The notes under the pieces were generated by a model. That model saw only the letters and a list, made by a program, of their open reading frames with translations. It had not been told where the DNA came from and searched no databases. The position numbers were made by a program, and so were the translations under genes. DNA of 5,804 nt from Phenylobacterium sp. (GTDB lineage Bacteria > Pseudomonadota > Alphaproteobacteria > Caulobacterales > Caulobacteraceae), in contig JAQVDF010000141.1 in NCBI GenBank assembly GCA_028698405.1, positions 1-5,804 on the forward strand. Direction: 5' to 3'. Positions 4,844 to 5,804 of this stretch are shown here, piece by piece; position 1 is the stretch's first letter; every line of letters starts with the position of its first letter.

Positions 4844-5804
4844 GCCTCGGCCTTTTCTTCGAACACCTTCTTCAGCTCGGTCTTGAGGATCTTGCCGTTG
4901 GCGTTCCTGGGCAGCGGCTCCGGCCAGAAGGCGACCGTCACCGGCACCTTGAAGGCGGCCAGCCGCTCGCGGACGAAGGCGCGCAGCTCGGCCACGTCGG
5001 CCGTGCCGCCCGGCTTCAGGTGGACCACCGCGGCGGGCTCCTCGCCCAGGGTGCGGTGCGGCACGCCGACGATGGCCGCGTCCATCACGTCCGGGTGCTC
5101 GTAGAGGGCGTTCTCGACCTCCACGCAGTAGATGTTCTCGCCGCCACGGATGAGCATGTCCTTGGCCCGGTCGACGATGTAGAGGAAGCCTTCCTCGTCC
5201 AGGCGGGCCAGGTCGCCGGTCTTCAGCCAGCCGTCCTTGAAGGTCTCGGCGGTGGCCTCCGGCTTGTTCCAGTAGCCCTTCACCACCTGCGGGCCCTTGA
5301 CCCACAGCTCGCCGACCTCGCCGATCGGCAGCTCCTCGGCGCCGTCGGGGCTCACGATCTTCATCTCGCCGACCGGCGCGGCGGGACCGGCGCTGGAGGG
5401 CCGGTTCTCGTAGTCCTTGCCCATGTGGCTGGTGAAGGTGGCGGTGGTTTCGGTCATCCCCCAGCCGTTGCCGGGCGAGGAGCCGGGGAACACCTCGGCG
5501 ATCTTGCGCACCAGCTCGGGCGCCGAGGGGGCGCCGCCGTAGGTCACCGCCTGGAGCGAGGACAGGTCGTACTTGGATCTCGCCGGATGCTCGATCAGCT
5601 GCCAGGCGATTGTCGGCACGCCGCCGGTGGCGTTGACCTTCTCCCGCTCGATCAGCTGCATCGCCTTCTCGGCTTCCCAGCGGTACATGAAGACCAGCTT
5701 GCCTCCGGAATTCATGTTCGGACACAGCGTCGCCGACAGGCCGGTGGCGTGGAACAGCGGCACCACCAGCAGCGTCACCCGCTGCGGCAGCTTGTGCGGG
5801 TCCG
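4840..5804 (-). CDS. Acyl-CoA synthetase, AMP-dependent (C-terminal 320 residues; start beyond window)
   Basis: This is a class I adenylate-forming enzyme that activates a carboxylic acid with ATP to an acyl-adenylate and then to an acyl-CoA. The frame is open to the right edge, so the N-terminal part with the Thr/Ser/Gly-rich ATP loop is not seen. Numbered from the GTG at 5778, visible motifs are VVPLFHATGL (5-14), NGWGMTETTA (104-113; ATP/adenine site), GWLKTGDLARLDEEGF (183-198), DRAKDMLIRGGENIYCVEVE (203-222; hinge and domain swing) and RNANGKILKTEL (291-302; Lys296 is the expected adenylation lysine). The family's usual Pro in GGENIYPxEVE is Cys here, a variant also seen in related enzymes. 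Acyl specificity cannot be read, but the style is FadD-like. The stop overlaps the flavin reductase start by 4 nt. The GTG at 5778 is not the true start because conserved sequence continues upstream. Confidence 0.95.
   Translation of the reverse strand, partial: DPHKLPQRVTLLVVPLFHATGLSATLCPNMNSGGKLVFMYRWEAEKAMQLIEREKVNATGGVPTIAWQLIEHPARSKYDLSSLQAVTYGGAPSAPELVRKIAEVFPGSSPGNGWGMTETTATFTSHMGKDYENRPSSAGPAAPVGEMKIVSPDGAEELPIGEVGELWVKGPQVVKGYWNKPEATAETFKDGWLKTGDLARLDEEGFLYIVDRAKDMLIRGGENIYCVEVENALYEHPDVMDAAIVGVPHRTLGEEPAAVVHLKPGGTADVAELRAFVRERLAAFKVPVTVAFWPEPLPRNANGKILKTELKKVFEEKAEA

Noticed and set aside
4844..5725. Possible fusion of the flavin reductase to a long upstream reading frame
   Set aside because: The upstream part only shadows the acyl-CoA synthetase, whose motifs are unmistakable in the other frame.

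Overview
The window is high-GC DNA with tightly packed genes. It is most likely from an alphaproteobacterium, and the gene content fits the Caulobacterales (Caulobacter/Phenylobacterium type). The best pointers are a DUF1013/TrcR cell-cycle regulator, which is essentially alphaproteobacterial, a short DUF465 protein of the alphaproteobacterial kind, EcfG-like (general stress response) promoter motifs, and an intergenic palindrome of the CCTTCTC...GAGAAGG type. The genus assignment is inference; no rRNA or other marker is present.

Layout, left to right. (1) Positions 1-298, minus: the first 99 codons of a flavin prenyltransferase (ubiX), cut by the window edge. (2) Positions 452-628, plus: a 58-residue DUF465 protein, divergent from ubiX, followed by a strong intrinsic terminator at 636-664 that can serve both strands. 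(3) Positions 706-1353, minus: the TrcR/DUF1013 regulator, convergent with the DUF465 gene. (4) Positions 1354-1531: a 178-bp divergent intergenic region with a GAAA-tetraloop hairpin in the presumed trcR leader and a GGTTCC-N4-GGAACC inverted repeat. The arms of the repeat read as back-to-back EcfG -35 elements. (5) Positions 1532-2191, plus: an arginine/aspartate-rich BON-domain protein. (6) Positions 2264-3034, minus: a DUF72 (YecE-like) protein, convergent with the BON gene. (7) Positions 3071-3102: a near-perfect palindrome. (8) Positions 3120-5804, minus: three genes overlapping by 4 bases each, in transcription order an acyl-CoA synthetase (5' end beyond the window), an NAD(P)H-dependent FMN reductase-like protein, and ribB carrying a degenerate GTP cyclohydrolase II-like domain.

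How the parts relate. The right-hand block is a translationally coupled operon joining a CoA ligase, a flavin-reductase fold and the riboflavin precursor enzyme DHBP synthase; DUF72 may be a loosely attached last gene. The left half is ordinary housekeeping and regulatory content. I see no mobile element, CRISPR array, tRNA, rRNA or clear sign of horizontal transfer. No gene-free stretch exceeds 300 bases; the largest gaps (299-451 and 1354-1531) lie between divergent starts. The points most worth a second look are the divergent stress-type promoter arrangement, the catalytically stripped RibA-like domain of RibB, and the repeat-bearing BON protein. I do not see a clearly new multi-gene system here.
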